Source: Thiopseudomonas denitrificans
Lineage (GTDB): Bacteria; Pseudomonadota; Gammaproteobacteria; Pseudomonadales; Pseudomonadaceae
NCBI RefSeq assembly: GCF_002866065.1
Contig: NZ_LNJZ01000003.1
Span: 262,667 to 326,666, forward strand
Reading direction: 5' to 3'
DNA: 64,000 nt
In this document: positions 1-8,945 of the stretch, piece after piece
How positions within the stretch are numbered: the stretch's first letter is position 1
How the letters are laid out: each line of letters starts with the position of its first letter
Program-made: the position numbers and the translations under genes
The notes under the pieces: generated by a model
Told to the model about the DNA's origin: nothing
The model's database searches: none
What the model saw: the letters and a program-made list of their open reading frames with translations, nothing else

Positions 1-140
1 GGCACCAGCCGGTAGAAGCTGGCATCGGTGCCCAGGGCCAGCCGGCTCAACTCGTCGGTCAGCAGGCGGGTGGACGGAATGAATTCTGCCAGTTCATGGA
101 CCAGCGCCCGGTAGGTGTCGGTGATCGGGTACATAAGCAT
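1..140 (-). CDS. dld: FAD-dependent D-lactate dehydrogenase, N-terminal fragment
   Basis: Only the first 46 codons lie in the window; the gene runs off the left edge. The visible protein begins MLMYPITDTYRALVHELAEF and contains a segment ending LALGTDASFYRLV. This GTDASFYR stretch is familiar from the N-terminus of the large FAD-binding plus iron-sulfur D-lactate dehydrogenases of pseudomonads, which oxidise D-lactate to pyruvate at the inner membrane. Its place directly after lldP and lutC/B/A on the same strand supports this. The start could also be the ATG at 134. An intrinsic-terminator-like hairpin lies just upstream (150-184), so part of the operon's transcription may stop before it. 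Confidence 0.75.
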   Translation of the reverse strand, partial: MLMYPITDTYRALVHELAEFIPSTRLLTDELSRLALGTDASFYRLV

Positions 141-149
141 CTCGCGTGC

Positions 150-184
150 AAAAATGACGTGGCCAGCCTGTCAGGACCGGCCAC
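150..184 (-). terminator. Terminator-like hairpin between lldP and dld
   Basis: Read on the minus strand, a stem GTGGCC/GGCCAC with a loop of about 14 bases is followed by a run of five T. It lies between the lldP stop and the dld start, about 10 bases before the latter. It may be a partial terminator that lowers dld expression relative to lldP; the stem is short, so this is tentative. Confidence 0.4.
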
Positions 185-188
185 GGGA

Positions 189-1853
189 TCAGGCCATCAA
201 CAGGCTGATTATGCCGACTACAACTAGGTAGTACAGGGTCGGCAGGGTGGTCATGCGTAGCGTGCGCCCTTCCCGGCCGAGCAGGCCGACGGTGGCCGAG
301 GCTGCCACCACGTTGTGGATGGCGATCATGTTGCCGGCGGCGGCACCTACGGCCTGCACTGCAACCAGTGTGATGGTGGACGCGCCGAGCAACTCGGCGG
401 TGCTGTACTGGAACTGGGCCAGCATCAGGTTGGAGACGGTGTTGGAACCGGCAATGAAGGCACCCAGTGCTCCCACGGCAGGCGCAAACAGCGGATAGAT
501 GCTGCCGAAGGCATTCGAGACCAGCTGTGCCATGGCGATCGGCATGGACGGCAGGTCGGCGGCGTTGACTCCGGAGTTGATCAGGATGCGCACCATGGGT
601 ACGGTGAAGATCAGCACGAAGCCGGCACCAAGCAGGGTGCGCGATGACTCGCTGACTGCCGCCTTGAGCTGGGTGAAGTTCATACGGTGCAGGAAGAAGG
701 TCAGGACCACCACCAGCGCCATGATGCCGCCGGGCAGGTACAACAGCTCGATGCCGCCGGACACGCCTTGCTCGCCAAGAATGTCTTTCCAGCTGAAGTT
801 GAGCACGCTGAGGAAAAACGCCTTGACCGGGGCAATGGCGCGGGACAGGACCAGCAGTACGGCCAGCAGCACATAGGGCAGCCAGGCCATGGCGACGGAC
901 ATGGGACGCTGTGTGGTCAGGCTGTCCAGTTTGATCTGGATGCTGCCCATCCAGCTTGCCGGCCAGGTGTCGGCCGGAGCGAAGTCCCAGTTGTTTTTCG
1001 GCATCAGAAAGCCGGCTTTGGCGGCCGGAACCACAATGGCCAGGCCGACCAGAGCGCCGATCAGTGACGGAAACTCGGGGCCGAGAAAGACGCCGGCCAG
1101 GGCATAGGGCACAACAAAGGCCACGCCGGTGAACAGGGCAAAGGGTGTTACTTCCAGCCCTTCACGCCAGGACTTGTTGCGGCCGAAGAAGCGGGTCAGC
1201 ATGCTGCACATCAGCAGTGGCATCAGGATGCCGGCGGCGGCATGGGTTAGTGCCACTTTCGAGGTGACCAGGTGATAGAACATCTCCCAGCTTGAGCCTT
1301 GTGCCACCAGCTGCTCGCTGATGCCGGTACGGTCCAGTCCGGCGGTTACACCAACCACAATGGGCGTGCCGACCGCGCCAAAGGATACCGGCGTGGACTG
1401 CACCATCATGCCGATCATCACCGCGCCCAGAGCCGGGAAGCCCAGTGCAACCAGTAGCGGAGCGACGACTGCCGCCGGTGTGCCGAAGCCCGAGGCGCCC
1501 TCGATGAAGCAGCCGAACAGCCAGGCCACCACCAGCACCTGGATGCGCCGGTCCGGCGAGATGTTGGAAAAACCCGAACGGATGGCGGTGATGCCGCCCG
1601 AGTGCTTCAGGGTGTTGAGTAACAGGATGGCTCCGAAAATGATCCAGAGAATGGCTCCGGTCATGATCAGGCCTTGCAGGCTGGAAGCCAGAACGCGGTT
1701 CAGGGACATGTCCCAGGCCAGCAGGCCAATGGCCACGGTAACTGCAAATACCGCAGGCATGGCAATGCGTGCCGGCAGGTTGAAGCCGACCAGCAGGATG
1801 CCGGCCAGCAGTAGCGGGGCAAACGCCAGCAGGGGTAGTGCTATATCAGTCAT
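189..1853 (-). CDS. lldP: L-lactate permease LldP
   Basis: Protein of 554 residues, the usual size for the lactate permease (LctP) family of proton symporters in the inner membrane. It is hydrophobic throughout with many membrane segments. The stretch around [20 protein letters not shown] is a conserved landmark of the family. GAGGAC precedes the ATG. It is the fourth gene of the minus-strand set lutA-lutB-lutC-lldP-dld, so lactate uptake is encoded with both lactate oxidation routes. The 149-base gap to lutC contains a small GTTGCCC/GGGCAAC hairpin and no gene that I can support. Confidence 0.95.
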   Translation of the reverse strand: MTDIALPLLAFAPLLLAGILLVGFNLPARIAMPAVFAVTVAIGLLAWDMSLNRVLASSLQGLIMTGAILWIIFGAILLLNTLKHSGGITAIRSGFSNISPDRRIQVLVVAWLFGCFIEGASGFGTPAAVVAPLLVALGFPALGAVMIGMMVQSTPVSFGAVGTPIVVGVTAGLDRTGISEQLVAQGSSWEMFYHLVTSKVALTHAAAGILMPLLMCSMLTRFFGRNKSWREGLEVTPFALFTGVAFVVPYALAGVFLGPEFPSLIGALVGLAIVVPAAKAGFLMPKNNWDFAPADTWPASWMGSIQIKLDSLTTQRPMSVAMAWLPYVLLAVLLVLSRAIAPVKAFFLSVLNFSWKDILGEQGVSGGIELLYLPGGIMALVVVLTFFLHRMNFTQLKAAVSESSRTLLGAGFVLIFTVPMVRILINSGVNAADLPSMPIAMAQLVSNAFGSIYPLFAPAVGALGAFIAGSNTVSNLMLAQFQYSTAELLGASTITLVAVQAVGAAAGNMIAIHNVVAASATVGLLGREGRTLRMTTLPTLYYLVVVGIISLLMA

Positions 1854-2002
1854 GCTATAGTCCTCGTGCCAAATGACACTTCTTGTTATTGGTCAGCCCG
1901 GCCCGCCAGGCCGCAAACCGTTCGGGCGGGGCTGTATTGCCGGCAGCACCTGCAATGAGGGTGCCGCCGAATTCCTCGTTGCCCGTTTTGGGCAACGCAT
2001 GT

Positions 2003-2665
2003 TCACTCCAGAACCAGTACCACCAGTTCCCGCGGGCCGTGCACGCCATAGGCGAGGGTCTGCTCGATGTCGGCGGTTTTCGATGGCCCGGAAATCAACA
2101 GGGCATTGGTCGGCATACCGTTTTTCGCCCAGCCTTCCTGTTGTATGGTTTCGTGTAAGGTGGCGTATAGCCGGTCGCTGTCGAGCAGGACAAAATGCAC
2201 CGGCGGCACCAGGCTCATGACCCTGGGTTCGGCCGGTGTCGGCCAGAGGATCAGGCTGCCGGTTTCGGCAATGGCACCGAGCGAGCCGGTCAGGGCGGCA
2301 GCTACGTCATTGAACAACTCGTCCTTCCATTCATTCACGGGTTGCGTGCGTTGCAGCAGGGGTACCTGCTCCAGTTGCCAGTGGTCGGCGAGAAAACTGC
2401 CGTGAGGAGTACCATTGCCGATCCAGAGGTTGCGTAGGCCCTTGTCCCGTACCAGCTGTTGCAGCAGCAGGTGCCAGTTGTCCCGGCTGGTACTGTGGAT
2501 CTCGCCATGCACCGGGCTCATCGCCTGCACAAAACGTTCGAGCTTTTTGGTTTTGTTCCAGTGCGGGCGCTGCAGAACGCTGAAGTCGCTGGCTGGCGGC
2601 TCGAAACCGCCCTGTTGCTCACGCCCCTGGTACAAGCGTTGCAAGATGGCATCGCGTGCATTCAT
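2003..2665 (-). CDS. lutC: Lactate utilization protein LutC
   Basis: Protein of 220 residues of the LUD (LutC/YkgG) family, a subunit of the LutABC L-lactate oxidising complex. The typical central GSLGAIAETGSL segment and the HFVLLDSDRL segment are present. I chose the ATG at 2665 because AAGGAGT lies just upstream; a longer frame reaches 2755 but lies inside lutB. The start is one base beyond the lutB stop, so the genes are almost certainly co-translated. Confidence 0.93.
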   Translation of the reverse strand: MNARDAILQRLYQGREQQGGFEPPASDFSVLQRPHWNKTKKLERFVQAMSPVHGEIHSTSRDNWHLLLQQLVRDKGLRNLWIGNGTPHGSFLADHWQLEQVPLLQRTQPVNEWKDELFNDVAAALTGSLGAIAETGSLILWPTPAEPRVMSLVPPVHFVLLDSDRLYATLHETIQQEGWAKNGMPTNALLISGPSKTADIEQTLAYGVHGPRELVVLVLE

Positions 2666-2666
2666 G

Positions 2667-4097
2667 TCATGACTCCTTGCACTGGCGCTGGCGCAGCTGC
2701 TGTTGCAGGCTTTGTGCGGCAGGGCGCGGGGCGCTGCGATAACGGGTCCAGGCACCCAGCCGGGATGGCATCAGGCGACGGCAGCGGGTAATCAGCGCGG
2801 TGCCCAGCCGGTAGGCCCAGGGGCGGCTGTTGAATACTGTCCAGCCACGCCAGAGCAGCATTTCCAGCCAGCGCCGCTTGCTGCCGTGCCCGGCGACAGT
2901 GGCCGGGCGCTGGGGATCGCCATCCATCGCTTCGCTGCGCAGGCGCTGCAACAGTTGTGGAATGGGGATTTTTACCGGGCAGACTTCGGCGCAGGCCCCG
3001 CACAGGGTCGAGGCGGTGGCCAGCGAGCCGGTATTGTCGAGACCCAGCATGTGAGGCATCAGGATCTTGCCGATCGGGCCGGGATAGGTGGTGCCGTAGG
3101 CATGACCGCCGATGCGGGTATACACCGGGCAGTGGTTCATGCAGGCACCACAGCGGATGCAGCGCAGAGTGTCGAGCAGCTCGCGGTCCTGATAGATCGC
3201 CGAGCGGCCGGCATCGACCAGCACCAGATGCACTTCTTCCGGGCCGTCCTTTTCATCGGTCTTGCGCGGGCCGCTGATCATGTTGACGTAGGTGGTGATG
3301 TGCTGGCCGGTGGCCGAGCGGGTCAGCAGGGCCAGTAGCGGGGCGATATCGGCAAGGTGCTCGACCACTTTCTCGATGCCGGTGACGGCAATGTGGCAGC
3401 CGGGTACGGTGGTGGTCAGGCGGCCATTGCCTTCGTTTTCCACCAGACACAGGGTGCCGGTTTCCGCCACGGCGAAGTTGACGCCGGAGACGCCGACATC
3501 AGCCTGCATGAATTTTTCACGCAGCTGGGCCCGGGCGCTGGCGGTCAGGTAGTCGACATCGCTGGAGCGCTCGGTGCCGGTTTTTTCATGCATCAGTTCG
3601 GAAATTTCGGTGGTGTTCTTGTGGATCGCCGGCATGATGATGTGTGACGGGGCTTCGTCGGCCAGCTGGATGATGTACTCGCCAAGGTCAGACTCCAGTG
3701 CCTCGATGCCGGAGCGGGCGAGAAAGGCATTCAGCTCCATCTCTTCGCTGACCATGGACTTGCCCTTGATCACCGTGCGGGCGTTGCGCGCAACGCAGAT
3801 GTCACGGACGATCTCGCAGGCCTGCTCCCCGGTTTGCGCCCAGTGCACCTGAATGCCGTTGGCCTGCAGGTTTCGCTCCAGTTGCTCCAGCAGTTCGGGC
3901 AGCCGGCTCAGGGCGCGCAGACGTACTGCGGCGCCCAGCTCGCGTAGCTCTTCCAGGTCCCAGTCGGCAAAAGCATCCTGACGCTTGCTCATCAGTCCGT
4001 CCATGGCCTTGCGGAAATTGCCGCGTACCGCCGGATTGTCCAGTGCGGCGCGGGCTCTGGGCGTGAAGTGCTTCACTGCGTCTGTGGCTGTGCTCAT
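2667..4097 (-). CDS. lutB: Lactate utilization iron-sulfur protein LutB
   Basis: Protein of 476 residues with an N-terminal LUD domain and a C-terminal ferredoxin-like region. Two cysteine clusters, CIRCGACMNHCPVY and CGACAEVCPVKIP, are the ligands expected for two [4Fe-4S] clusters. In LutABC this subunit passes electrons from L-lactate oxidation onward. The start ATG overlaps the lutA stop as ATGA, and the stop abuts lutC, so the three genes form one translationally coupled unit. Confidence 0.95.
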   Translation of the reverse strand: MSTATDAVKHFTPRARAALDNPAVRGNFRKAMDGLMSKRQDAFADWDLEELRELGAAVRLRALSRLPELLEQLERNLQANGIQVHWAQTGEQACEIVRDICVARNARTVIKGKSMVSEEMELNAFLARSGIEALESDLGEYIIQLADEAPSHIIMPAIHKNTTEISELMHEKTGTERSSDVDYLTASARAQLREKFMQADVGVSGVNFAVAETGTLCLVENEGNGRLTTTVPGCHIAVTGIEKVVEHLADIAPLLALLTRSATGQHITTYVNMISGPRKTDEKDGPEEVHLVLVDAGRSAIYQDRELLDTLRCIRCGACMNHCPVYTRIGGHAYGTTYPGPIGKILMPHMLGLDNTGSLATASTLCGACAEVCPVKIPIPQLLQRLRSEAMDGDPQRPATVAGHGSKRRWLEMLLWRGWTVFNSRPWAYRLGTALITRCRRLMPSRLGAWTRYRSAPRPAAQSLQQQLRQRQCKES

Positions 4098-4864
4098 GCT
4101 GTACCTCCCTTGCTACGCTGCCACAAAAAACTGACAACGTGCTGGCCGCGAGTAGCCAGCTTCTGCTTGTCGGCAAAGCCGTCGATATTCATCAGACAAC
4201 CGCAATCCGTGCTGACAAACTGGTCTGCGCCGCAATCATCCAGTGCGCGAGCCTTGTCTTCGACCATGGCGGCGGAGATTTCCGGATGGCGCACGGCAAA
4301 GGTGCCGCCAAAGCCGCAACACTCGGCCGGCCGTGCCTGTTGTACCAGCTCCACGTTGTCCAGCTGGGCGAGCAGGGCCGGCCCGGTATCGGCAATGCCC
4401 ATTTCCCGGCGGCCGGAACAGGAGGTATGCACGGCAACCTTGACCGGCTCGCCATGGTCCTGCAGGCGGATACGGCATACATGCAGCAGAAAGTCGGTCA
4501 GCTCCCAGGTGCGGCCGGCCAGCTGTTCGGCCTGTTCTGCCAGGCCTGTGCCGGCAAACAGCCGGGGGTAATGCTTGCGCAGCATGCCGGCGCAGGAGCC
4601 GGACGGTACCACTACTGGCCAGTTTTCCGGAAACAGCTCCAGCTGACTGGCGGCAACAGTCCGTGCCTGACCGTTCAGCCCCGAGGTGTAGGCGGGTTGG
4701 CCACAGCAGCTCTGGTGTTGCGGGAAGATCACCTCGATGCCTTCACGTTCCAGCAACTGGATGCCGGCCAAGCCAACCTCGGGATAGAACAGGTCGACCA
4801 GACAGGTGGCGTAGAAATACACCCTGGCGGGTTTGGCCGGATATTGCTTGATTACGTCGCTCAT
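4094..4864 (-). CDS. lutA: Lactate utilization protein LutA, cysteine-rich domain protein
   Basis: Protein of 256 residues with two CCG-type cysteine-rich domains: YFYATCLVDLF and HQSCCGQPAYTSG in the first, HTSCSGRREMG and CCGFGGTFAVRHPE in the second. These bind iron-sulfur clusters in LutA/GlpC/HdrB-type proteins. It is the first gene of the operon. I prefer the ATG at 4864 (MSDVIKQY) because a GA-rich ribosome-binding sequence (GCGAGAAG) precedes it; an in-frame ATG at 4909 has none. The operator palindrome at 4929-4945 lies about 65 bases upstream. Confidence 0.93.
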   Translation of the reverse strand: MSDVIKQYPAKPARVYFYATCLVDLFYPEVGLAGIQLLEREGIEVIFPQHQSCCGQPAYTSGLNGQARTVAASQLELFPENWPVVVPSGSCAGMLRKHYPRLFAGTGLAEQAEQLAGRTWELTDFLLHVCRIRLQDHGEPVKVAVHTSCSGRREMGIADTGPALLAQLDNVELVQQARPAECCGFGGTFAVRHPEISAAMVEDKARALDDCGADQFVSTDCGCLMNIDGFADKQKLATRGQHVVSFLWQRSKGGTA

Positions 4865-4928
4865 TTCTTCTCGCCTGGCTTGCGGAACCGGAATGAACCG
4901 GGCTTGCATGGTTTTGTTAACTGATGTA

Positions 4929-4945
4929 AATTGGTCAGACCAATT
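4929..4945. promoter_or_regulatory. LldR/PdhR-type operator, perfect palindrome
   Basis: AATTGGTCAGACCAATT is an exact inverted repeat with 8-base arms around one central base. FadR-family regulators of the PdhR/LldR branch bind ATTGGTnnnACCAAT sites, which this matches fully. It lies 65 bases upstream of the lutA start, where a repressor would block the lutABC-lldP-dld promoter. The assignment to the adjacent LldR is inference. Confidence 0.85.
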
Positions 4946-5183
4946 AACTGGCGTGTTTGGTCATGCTATGTGGGGTCTTTGTCATCAGTCAATGAATAGG
5001 CTGTTTGAATCCGACCATGGTCTAGTGCTGGTGTTTTTTGCCAAACTGTTAGCTTGGCAAGCTTGTTTTGCGGGTGCTTGGCTGTAGGGCGACGTTTTTT
5101 CTGCCCTCTTTTCTTTGCGGTGTCATGCATGCCGGGGCTTGTGCATGGTCCGATGGCATCCGGGTTGTGTGCCTTTAGAGAAG

Positions 5184-5194
5184 TGGTCATACCA
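5184..5194. promoter_or_regulatory. Second, partial LldR-type operator
   Basis: TGGTCATACCA keeps the TGGTnnnACCA core of the upstream operator but not its full arms. It lies 13 bases before the lldR start codon and just before the ribosome-binding sequence. This position suggests that LldR limits its own synthesis. Confidence 0.6.
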
Positions 5195-5207
5195 TTTAGG
5201 AGAAAGC

Positions 5208-5969
5208 ATGGCGTTTGTTCAGGTTCAGCGTCCACGAGTGTCGGACGTCATCATGCAGCGGCTGGAGGCGATGATCCTTGAGGGCAGCCTCAAACCGGGC
5301 CAGAAATTGCCTCCCGAGCGCGAGCTGGCGGAGCAGTTCGGCGTTTCCAGGCCATCGTTGCGCGAGGCGGTGCAGAAACTGGTGGCCCGTGGTTTGCTGG
5401 TAAGCCGCCAGGGCGGTGGAAACTACGTTTGCGAGCAACTGGGGCAGTCGTTCAGGGACCCGTTGCTGAAACTGCTGGCGGGACATGACGAGTTCCATTA
5501 TGACCTGCTCGAGTTCCGCCACGCACTGGAAGGACTGGCCGCCCACTATGCGGCCCTGCGTGCCACCGATGCCGACAAGGCGATGCTGCAGCGACGATTC
5601 GATGCCCTGGTGGCGACCTATGAGGCCATGGACCCGGTAGAGGAAGCCGAGGCGGATGCAGCCTTTCATCTGGCGATTGCCGAGGCGGCACACAATGTCG
5701 TGTTGTTGCACAGCATGCGTGGCATTTTTGCCCTGCTGGAGCAAAGCATCGTGAAGAACCTGACCAGCCTGTTCGAGCGTCACGGCTCGCGCGATCTGCT
5801 ATACGATCAGCACCGGGACCTGCTGGATGCGATTTTGTCCGGCGATGCAGAGGCTGCCCGGGCCCGCTCTCATGAACACCTGGTGTTTGTGGAAGACAGC
5901 CTGCTCGAGCTGACGCGGGAGGAGACCCGTTTCGAGCGTGCCATGCGCCGGGTCCAGGTCGGCGGCTAA
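5208..5969 (+). CDS. lldR: FadR-family lactate-responsive regulator LldR
   Basis: Protein of 253 residues with an N-terminal winged helix (ERELAEQFGVSRPSLREAV, residues about 37-55) and a C-terminal all-helical FCD ligand domain. This is the FadR subfamily of GntR regulators. It is divergent from lutABC-lldP-dld and has matching operators in the shared gap, so lactate-controlled repression of that operon is the likely role. The ATG at 5208 is preceded by AGGAGAAAG; an upstream in-frame start at 5115 would add 31 unrelated residues. PdhR is a possible alternative name, but the neighbours favour LldR. Confidence 0.88.
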   Translation: MAFVQVQRPRVSDVIMQRLEAMILEGSLKPGQKLPPERELAEQFGVSRPSLREAVQKLVARGLLVSRQGGGNYVCEQLGQSFRDPLLKLLAGHDEFHYDLLEFRHALEGLAAHYAALRATDADKAMLQRRFDALVATYEAMDPVEEAEADAAFHLAIAEAAHNVVLLHSMRGIFALLEQSIVKNLTSLFERHGSRDLLYDQHRDLLDAILSGDAEAARARSHEHLVFVEDSLLELTREETRFERAMRRVQVGG

Positions 5970-6101
5970 ACTGGCGAAGTGGTCTGCACCGGCCTGACTT
6001 GACACGCATGTCAGCCATGCAGTCAGATGAGGCTTGCCAGTCATGCAGCCGGCCGTAGACAGCACGCCGGTGCATAAACGTTGATAACAAGGAGAACAAG
6101 C

Positions 6102-6764
6102 ATGCAATTATCTATCCAGGACGCCTTGCAGCGTCGTCATGCGAGCAAGGCATTCGATGCCACCCGCAAGCTGTCGGACGAGGTGGTGCAGCAGATTCTA
6201 GATGTGTTGCGCTGGATGCCTTCGAGCACCAATATCCAGCCCTGGCATTTCATCGTGGCCAGCACCGACGAGGGCAAGGCCCGCATCGCCAGGGGTGCGG
6301 CAGGCCCGTACGGCTACAACGAGCCGAAGATCCTCAATGCCTCGCACGTGGTGCTGTTCTGTTCGCGCACCAGTGTCGACGAGGAGCACCTGCAGAAGAT
6401 TCTGGCTGCCGAAGAGCAGGCAGGCCGTTTCAAGGATTATCCGCAGGCCCGTGAGGCTGCACACAACACCCGTGTCAGCTACCACGGTTTTCACAAGTAT
6501 GAGTGCAAGGATGTCCCGCACTGGCTGGAAAAGCAGATCTACCTGAACATGGGTGGTGCGCTGCTGGCTGCCGGCCTGCTGGATATTGATGCCGTTCCCA
6601 TGGAGGGTGTCGACCAGAAAGTGCTCAGCGAGGAGTTTGATCTGAGTGCGCAAGACCTGGTTGCCGTTGCGGCAGTGGCTTTTGGTTACCACAGCGAGGA
6701 CGACTTCAATGCCAGGCTGCCCAAGGGCCGTCTGGCAGCTGAAGACATTTTCACCTTTGTTTGA
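6102..6764 (+). CDS. nfsB: NfsB-type oxygen-insensitive NAD(P)H nitroreductase
   Basis: Protein of 220 residues, close to the 217 of E. coli NfsB, an FMN enzyme that reduces nitroaromatics, quinones and flavins with NAD(P)H. The N-terminal RRHASKAFD and MPSSTNIQPWHFIVAS segments are typical FMN-contacting parts, and DFNARLPKGRLAAEDIFTFV matches the usual C-terminus. AAGGAGAACAAGC precedes the ATG at 6102; an earlier ATG at 6081 would read through this sequence. It appears to be a single-gene unit. Confidence 0.88.
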   Translation: MQLSIQDALQRRHASKAFDATRKLSDEVVQQILDVLRWMPSSTNIQPWHFIVASTDEGKARIARGAAGPYGYNEPKILNASHVVLFCSRTSVDEEHLQKILAAEEQAGRFKDYPQAREAAHNTRVSYHGFHKYECKDVPHWLEKQIYLNMGGALLAAGLLDIDAVPMEGVDQKVLSEEFDLSAQDLVAVAAVAFGYHSEDDFNARLPKGRLAAEDIFTFV

Positions 6765-6880
6765 TGGCCCGGCCTGATCAGGGCCGTAAGTCATGACACT
6801 CAACAGCCGGGGCGGGTACCTTTGTGCCTTCCCCGGCTGTTTGCCGCCAGGGCGCCCTTAACAGACGGCTGAATAATACG

Positions 6881-7480
6881 ATGAGTAGCGACACACCCCG
6901 CAAACGGCTGACTGCAACTGCAAGCTTTGAGCTGGAAATCCGCAAGAGCCGCTTTCTGGCACAGGCCGTGCATTTGCCGTCACCGGATGAAGCGCCGGAG
7001 CTGATTGCCAGGCTGTCCACGCCACAGGTCAGTCACAACTGCTGGGCCTGGCTGCATGGGGCTCAATACCGTTTCAGCGATGATGGCGAGCCGGGCGGCA
7101 CGGCGGGCCGGCCGATCCTGTCGGCTATCGAAAACCAGGGCTTTGACCAGTGTCTGGTGGTGGTGACCCGCTGGTATGGTGGCATCCAGCTGGGCACCGG
7201 AGGGCTGGCCCGCGCCTATGGCGGCAGTGTCAACAGCTGCCTGCAGGATGCGCCCTTCGAACCGCTGATCGAACAGGTCAGGCTGCAGTGCCTGTGTCCC
7301 TATCCGCTGCTGGAGCTGTTCAAGGGCCTGCTGGCCGAGCAAGGCGGGACCGTGCTCAACGAGAACTTTCTTGCCGATGGCGTGCAATTGCAGCTGGCAG
7401 CACCGCTGGACAGGCAGCAGCTCCTGCAGGAAGCCATGCAGAACCTCAGCCGGGGCGAGGTGCAGTTGCTGGAACTGTAG
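6881..7480 (+). CDS. yigZ: YigZ/IMPACT family protein
   Basis: Protein of 199 residues of the UPF0029/IMPACT family. The conserved N-terminal region EIRKSRFLAQAV, followed by FSDDGEPGGTAGRPIL and a glycine-rich segment, is the family signature; a smaller C-terminal domain follows. The exact role in bacteria is not settled. The ATG at 6881 gives the standard N-terminus, although the upstream ribosome-binding site is weak. The TAG stop is contributed by the first base pairs of a REP palindrome (7477-7498), so this element inserted at, or defines, the gene end. Confidence 0.88.
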   Translation: MSSDTPRKRLTATASFELEIRKSRFLAQAVHLPSPDEAPELIARLSTPQVSHNCWAWLHGAQYRFSDDGEPGGTAGRPILSAIENQGFDQCLVVVTRWYGGIQLGTGGLARAYGGSVNSCLQDAPFEPLIEQVRLQCLCPYPLLELFKGLLAEQGGTVLNENFLADGVQLQLAAPLDRQQLLQEAMQNLSRGEVQLLEL

Positions 7481-7645
7481 GTTCGAATTTATTCGAACAA
7501 ATCGAGCGTTGCTTGGTCGGTTGAGGTTCGTGTGCGAATGAATTCGCACACAACAGCCCGGCTTTGTAGGTTCGAATTTATTCGAACATCCGCGCAACCT
7601 GTCACGCCCGGTGCAAGATGCATGTGCGAATGAATTCGCACCTAC
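7477..7645. repeat. Cluster of four REP-type palindromes (two inverted pairs)
   Basis: Two copies of GTAGG-headed TTCGAATTTATTCGAA palindrome (7477-7498 and 7566-7587) alternate with two copies of GTGCGAATGAATTCGCAC (7532-7549 and 7624-7645). The last ends in CCTAC, the inverse of the GTAGG head, so the second pair faces inward like a REPIN; the first pair lacks this tail. The same two palindromes recur at 37015-37093 and one recurs inside a gene at 53010. The rest of the gap to 7724 holds no supported gene. Confidence 0.85.
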
Positions 7646-7724
7646 AGATGTGCAAAGTACAATCGCAGGTCTCATCCTGAGCAGTCATGCTACGCGCAGG
7701 GTGACAGGCGTGGGTATGACAATA

Positions 7725-8945
7725 TCAGCCCTGCTGCGCCAGTGGCGGCAGCTGCATGCCCAGTCCCAGTGCCTGGCGCACGAATATCGCCTTGGCTTCG
7801 TGCATGCTGTCCACCTGCTTCAATCCGGCATTGCGCAGCCAGCGCAGCGGCAGGGCATCGGCCTGGAACAGGTCCTGAAAGCCCTGCATGGCGGCCATCA
7901 TCGCCAGGTTCTGTGGCATGCGCTTGCGTTCGAAGCGGCTGAGTACCTGCAGGCTGGCAAGGTCTTCACCACGGGCGACGGCCTTGAGCAGTGCATCGGC
8001 CAGCTCGGCCACATCCAGAAAGCCCAGGTTGACGCCCTGGCCAGCCAGCGGGTGGATCACATGGGCGGCATCACCCAGCAGCGCCAGCCCCGGCTCCACA
8101 TAGCGTTTGGCATGACGCTGGCGCAGCGGTACGCTGAAACGCCGGTCGGCGTGCACAACCTGGCCAAGACGGCCTTCCAGCGCATCGGTCAGCTGTCGGC
8201 AAAACTCATCATCATTCAGCTTCATCACCTGCTGCGCCCGCTCTGGCGGCAGCGACCAGACAATCGAGCACCAGTTTTCGCCATCGGCGTGTGCCAGCGG
8301 CAGGAAAGCCAGCGGGCCTTCATCGGTGAAGCGCTGCCAGCAGGTCAGCTGGTGTGGTTGTTCGGTGCGGATGCTGGTGACCACCGCATGGTGCAGGTAA
8401 TCCCATTCGCGGGTGGCGCAGCCGGCCAGCCGGCGCACGCTGGAGTTGGCGCCATCGGCGCCGATCAGCAGTGGGGTGCGCAGTTCTGTACCGTCTTCCA
8501 GTTGCAGCAGCCAGTCGTTGCCGGAGTGTCGCAGCATGGACAGGCGAACACCGGGCAGCAGCCGCACCTTGCCATCCTGCAGCTGTTCCAGCAGGGCATC
8601 CTGCACGATGCGGTTTTCCACAATGTGGCCCAGCACCTCGGCCTGCACGCTGCTGGCGCTGAAGTGGATGCTGCCGGTACCCGAACCATCCCACACCTGC
8701 ATGTTACGGTAGGGGCTGGCACGACGGGCCAGAATACCGTCCCAGGCGCCGAGGTTGGTCAGCAGGTTCTGGCTGGCGGCGGACAGGGCGCTGACCCGTG
8801 GTTCGAAGGTATCCTGCGGGTTGAACGGGGCCGGCTTGAGCGGGCCGCCGTCCAGCAGGAGTACCGCCAGCCCGCTGTCTTGCAGGGCCAGGGCCAGCGC
8901 GCTGCCGACCATGCCGGCACCGACGATGATGATATCTGCGTTCAT
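7725..8945 (-). CDS. ubiI: UbiI/VisC-type FAD-dependent ubiquinone hydroxylase
   Basis: Protein of 406 residues of the UbiH/UbiF/UbiI flavoprotein hydroxylase family. The N-terminal dinucleotide-binding segment IIIVGAGMVGSALALAL, the GADGANSSVR motif and the LLGDAAHVIHPLAGQGVNLG motif (the FAD-binding GD box) are all visible. These aerobic enzymes hydroxylate the ubiquinone ring. The start overlaps the ubiH stop as ATGA and GGAGAG lies upstream. Gene order pepP-ubiH-ubiI matches E. coli. UbiI rather than UbiF is chosen from this order. Confidence 0.85.
   Translation of the reverse strand: MNADIIIVGAGMVGSALALALQDSGLAVLLLDGGPLKPAPFNPQDTFEPRVSALSAASQNLLTNLGAWDGILARRASPYRNMQVWDGSGTGSIHFSASSVQAEVLGHIVENRIVQDALLEQLQDGKVRLLPGVRLSMLRHSGNDWLLQLEDGTELRTPLLIGADGANSSVRRLAGCATREWDYLHHAVVTSIRTEQPHQLTCWQRFTDEGPLAFLPLAHADGENWCSIVWSLPPERAQQVMKLNDDEFCRQLTDALEGRLGQVVHADRRFSVPLRQRHAKRYVEPGLALLGDAAHVIHPLAGQGVNLGFLDVAELADALLKAVARGEDLASLQVLSRFERKRMPQNLAMMAAMQGFQDLFQADALPLRWLRNAGLKQVDSMHEAKAIFVRQALGLGMQLPPLAQQG

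Larger units (their letters stand above)
4865..5207. other. Divergent control region between lutA and lldR
   Basis: This 343-base gap holds the divergent control signals. A perfect 17-bp palindrome lies on the lutA side and a partial copy of the same motif on the lldR side. I see no supported gene here; short frames on both strands lack ribosome-binding sites. I could not assign convincing -35/-10 boxes for either direction. Confidence 0.7.

Noticed and set aside
1855-2049. Minus-strand frame of 64 codons between lutC and lldP
   Set aside because: It overlaps lutC, has no ribosome-binding site, and does not look like a protein.
5115-5207. Upstream in-frame extension of LldR
   Set aside because: It would place the partial operator and the ribosome-binding site inside the coding sequence.
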